A stretch of DNA of 64,000 bases from Hyaloscypha bicolor E. Lineage: Eukaryota; Ascomycota; Leotiomycetes; Helotiales; Hyaloscyphaceae. The notes beneath the pieces are model-generated. The model was not told the origin of the DNA and made no database searches. It saw only the letters and a program-made list of their open reading frames with translations. The position numbers were made by a program, and so were the translations under genes. How positions within the stretch are numbered: the stretch's first letter is position 1; each line of letters opens with the position of its first letter. Shown in pieces: positions 63,823 through 64,000 of the stretch. The stretch is from positions 2,260,014-2,324,013 of the forward strand of contig NW_020194558.1 of NCBI RefSeq assembly GCF_002865645.1, read 5' to 3'.

Positions 63823-64000
63823 ATGTAGTCCCTATAGATGTGGAACAATTTGGGCGGTTTCTATATTTTAGAGGCACCTTCAATTTTCGAATATCTTCAG
63901 CAACAAATTTCTCAACGGGGTTTCAATTATTCACGAATATCTTTAGCCCATCTTATTTCTTGCTGCTTTCTTTGACGTGGCCTTGGGGATTAGGCTACGC
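63823..64000. other. 3' flank to the window edge
   Basis: 178 bp, AT-leaning, downstream of the secreted Cys-repeat gene. No feature seen. Confidence 0.5.

Noticed and set aside
1..64000. tRNA genes, rRNA genes and CRISPR arrays
   Set aside because: Scanned for GGTTCGAATCC-type B boxes and repeat-spacer patterns; isolated TTCGAA(T/C) words occur but without a matching A box or acceptor-stem pairing, and no repeat-spacer array is present. A tRNAscan run would settle the tRNA question.

Overview
This is nuclear DNA of a filamentous ascomycete (Pezizomycotina). Many short spliceosomal introns (about 44-60 nt) with GTAAGT/GTATGT-like donors and CTAAC/CTGAC branch points interrupt the genes. The gene set is typically fungal: class I myosin, Uap1, Chk1, Rax1, COP9 subunit 7, a Ccc2-type copper ATPase, and secreted DUF7732 and DUF7029/DUF7223-type proteins. 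The flavour of the accessory genes suggests Leotiomycetes, but that is inference. No prokaryotic, organellar or viral segment was recognised.

1-40 kb is a dense, mostly conserved core: the 3' end of myosin I (1-740, +); a DUF7732-type secreted protein (1845-3133, -); UDP-GlcNAc pyrophosphorylase (4299-5896, -) divergent from a mismatch-specific uracil/thymine DNA glycosylase (6297-7241, +); mitoribosomal mS38/Cox24 (7931-9102, -); a large disordered protein with C-terminal membrane helices (9818-12472, -); an F-box protein (14381-16582, +); a SprT-like metallopeptidase-fold protein (17880-18878, +); a small membrane protein (19372-20000, -); Chk1 (20549-22255, -); an E2 of the UBE2C type (23920-24569, +); a zinc-finger pseudogene (26124-26939, +); ribosomal protein eL31 (27203-27713, -); Rax1 (28537-29764, +); CSN7 (30135-31061, -); the copper ATPase (32218-35790, +); and two secreted proteins (36826-38315 and 38979-40257, +). 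A GC-rich block at about 36095-36480, full of self-complementary stems, may be an unassigned structured RNA.

40-56.7 kb is an accessory, gene-poor stretch. It holds AT-rich DNA, a hAT-like MITE with a perfect 8-bp target-site duplication (41752-42002), and diverged repeats with G-to-A-type differences that suggest RIP. Its main genes are a 1393-residue protein joining a trypsin-like peptidase fold to a DUF6590-like region (42980-47434, -) and, head-to-head with it, a fungus-specific membrane-anchored protein (47995-49140, +). Four small orphan genes follow (51758-55004). The divergent pair is the best candidate here for an undescribed functional module.

56.7-64 kb returns to ordinary content: a DUF155 (RMND1/Sif-type) protein (56757-58708, +), a small Cys-rich protein (59592-59894, +), an APH-fold kinase-like protein (60333-61931, -) and a secreted protein with three Cys-repeat modules and a serine-rich linker (62745-63822, +).

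Exon structures were worked out by hand from splice consensus, reading phase and family resemblance. All complete multi-exon models sum to a multiple of three. No database search was run, so family names rest on recognised motifs.
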